DNA from: Syntrophobacterales bacterium
GTDB lineage: Bacteria; Desulfobacterota; Syntrophia; Syntrophales; UBA6807
NCBI GenBank assembly: GCA_021159265.1
Contig: JAGGSD010000067.1
Location: forward strand, 1-5,614
DNA: 5,614 nucleotides
Direction: 5' to 3'
This document shows, one piece after another, positions 5,105-5,614 of the stretch. The stretch's first letter is position 1. Each line of letters starts with the position of its first letter. The translations under genes and the position numbers were made by a program. The notes beneath the pieces were generated by a model, which saw nothing but the letters and a program-made list of their open reading frames with translations, did no database searches and had not been told where the DNA came from.

Positions 5105-5476
5105 ATGGACATTACCATAGATAAAATTGGTGCGGAGCCTTTGGAGATACCGGAAAGTCCGGCGAAGAAACCCGCTGCTGTTGAGGTAAATCCGCGCGCG
5201 GAAGAAGACCGTGGGAAGACATCCGAGTCCGGGATAAGAGAACCTGTCAGCAATCAACAGGCAAGAGAGCTAACAGAAAAACTTCAGAGATACATAGACA
5301 GGATGAATATAAACATTGCCTTCTCCACATATGGGGAAAAGGATAAAAATATTGCAATTATCGTGTCTGAAAAAGAAACGGGCAAGTTAATCCGTGAAAT
5401 TCCGCCTGAAGAGCTGCAGAGATTGCATGTAAAAATGGAGGAAATTGCAGGCATGATTTTTAGTGGAATGGCTTAA
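5105..5476 (+). CDS. flaG: Flagellar protein FlaG
   Basis: FlaG-family proteins are small flagellar accessory proteins; in some bacteria loss of FlaG changes filament length. The 123-residue product has a polar, proline- and lysine-rich N-terminus (residues 1-50, probably disordered) followed by the FlaG domain. That domain has a helix (ARELTEKLQRYIDRM, 53-67), then NINIAFSTYGEKDKNIAIIV (68-87) as a beta pair, and the diagnostic ETGKLIREIPPEE (91-103), matching the family pattern eTGevIRqIPpEe. The C-terminal helix ends AGMIFSGMA, as in typical FlaG ends (Gxxxdxxa). In many bacteria flaG lies upstream of fliD; here it is the distal gene. No terminator is evident after it. Confidence 0.9.
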   Translation: MDITIDKIGAEPLEIPESPAKKPAAVEVNPRAEEDRGKTSESGIREPVSNQQARELTEKLQRYIDRMNINIAFSTYGEKDKNIAIIVSEKETGKLIREIPPEELQRLHVKMEEIAGMIFSGMA

Positions 5477-5614
5477 AGGGCAGGGTGTTAGAAGGTTAGA
5501 AAGAAGATTGGAAGATTTGTTTTCCGGTTTTGTAACCATTCACGGGTTCAATGGTTCATCCTTGTCCCCGGACTGCATTTGGGATGCGTATTTACGAGAA
5601 AAGCGTCAGCTTCG
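5477..5614. other. Gene-free tail with short repeats
   Basis: No gene is visible. GTTAGAAG and GTTAGAAA stand in tandem at 5487-5502. AACCATT (5534-5540) pairs with AATGGTT (5550-5556) around a nine-base loop that includes CGGGTTC. On the minus strand this reads GAACCATTGAACCCGTGAA, a form of the GAACC...TTGAACC intergenic repeat. It has no T-run after it and is not a clear terminator. The operon may continue beyond the window. Confidence 0.5.

Noticed and set aside
5534..5556. Rho-independent terminator after flaG
   Set aside because: The seven-base stem is AT-containing, has a nine-base loop and is not followed by a T-run; it matches a dispersed repeat better.

Overview
The window holds the late-assembly end of a bacterial flagellar gene cluster. 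Four plus-strand genes sit in a row: fliD (filament cap), fliS (flagellin export chaperone), a small helical gene best read as a FliT/FlgN-type chaperone, and flaG. About 850 bases of gene-free, repeat-rich DNA precede them. A strong candidate sigma-28 (FliA) promoter lies just upstream of fliD, which fits a class-3 (late) flagellar operon. The base composition looks moderate. The FliD style (long, with inserted surface modules) and the mix of dispersed palindromic repeats (CGTCATTCYGAG, CGTCATTCCGGG and CGTTCCCACGC types) resemble Desulfobacterota or Nitrospirota genomes. That placement comes from memory of such genomes, not from a search, and is tentative.

Layout. Positions 1-764 contain no credible gene. 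They hold at least four repeat units: a CGTCATTCTGAG palindrome (63-130), a roughly 225-bp palindromic MITE-like element with inverted ends (302-528) that carries a nested GC-rich hairpin (about 415-477), a CCCT/AGGG-rich unit on each side of that element, and a CGTCATTCCGGG repeat (635-722). The sigma-28 promoter is at 765-792 and fliD runs 849-3983. A 131-bp spacer with two inverted repeats leads to fliS (4115-4561). The FliT/FlgN-like gene (4563-5006) starts one base after the fliS stop. A 98-bp spacer with short CTTCAG repeats precedes flaG (5105-5476). The last 138 bases hold short repeats and no gene.

How the genes work together. FliD caps the growing filament and promotes flagellin folding at the tip. 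FliS keeps flagellin unpolymerised and delivers it to the export gate. FliT/FlgN-type proteins escort the cap or hook-filament junction proteins. FlaG is a small accessory protein that influences filament length in some bacteria. The most interesting protein feature is FliD itself. At 1044 residues it is about twice the usual length and contains two diverged copies of a module of about 110 residues, 380 residues apart. I see no sign of a wholly new system here; the points of interest are the modular FliD, the nested repeat element, and an eight-G tract inside fliS.
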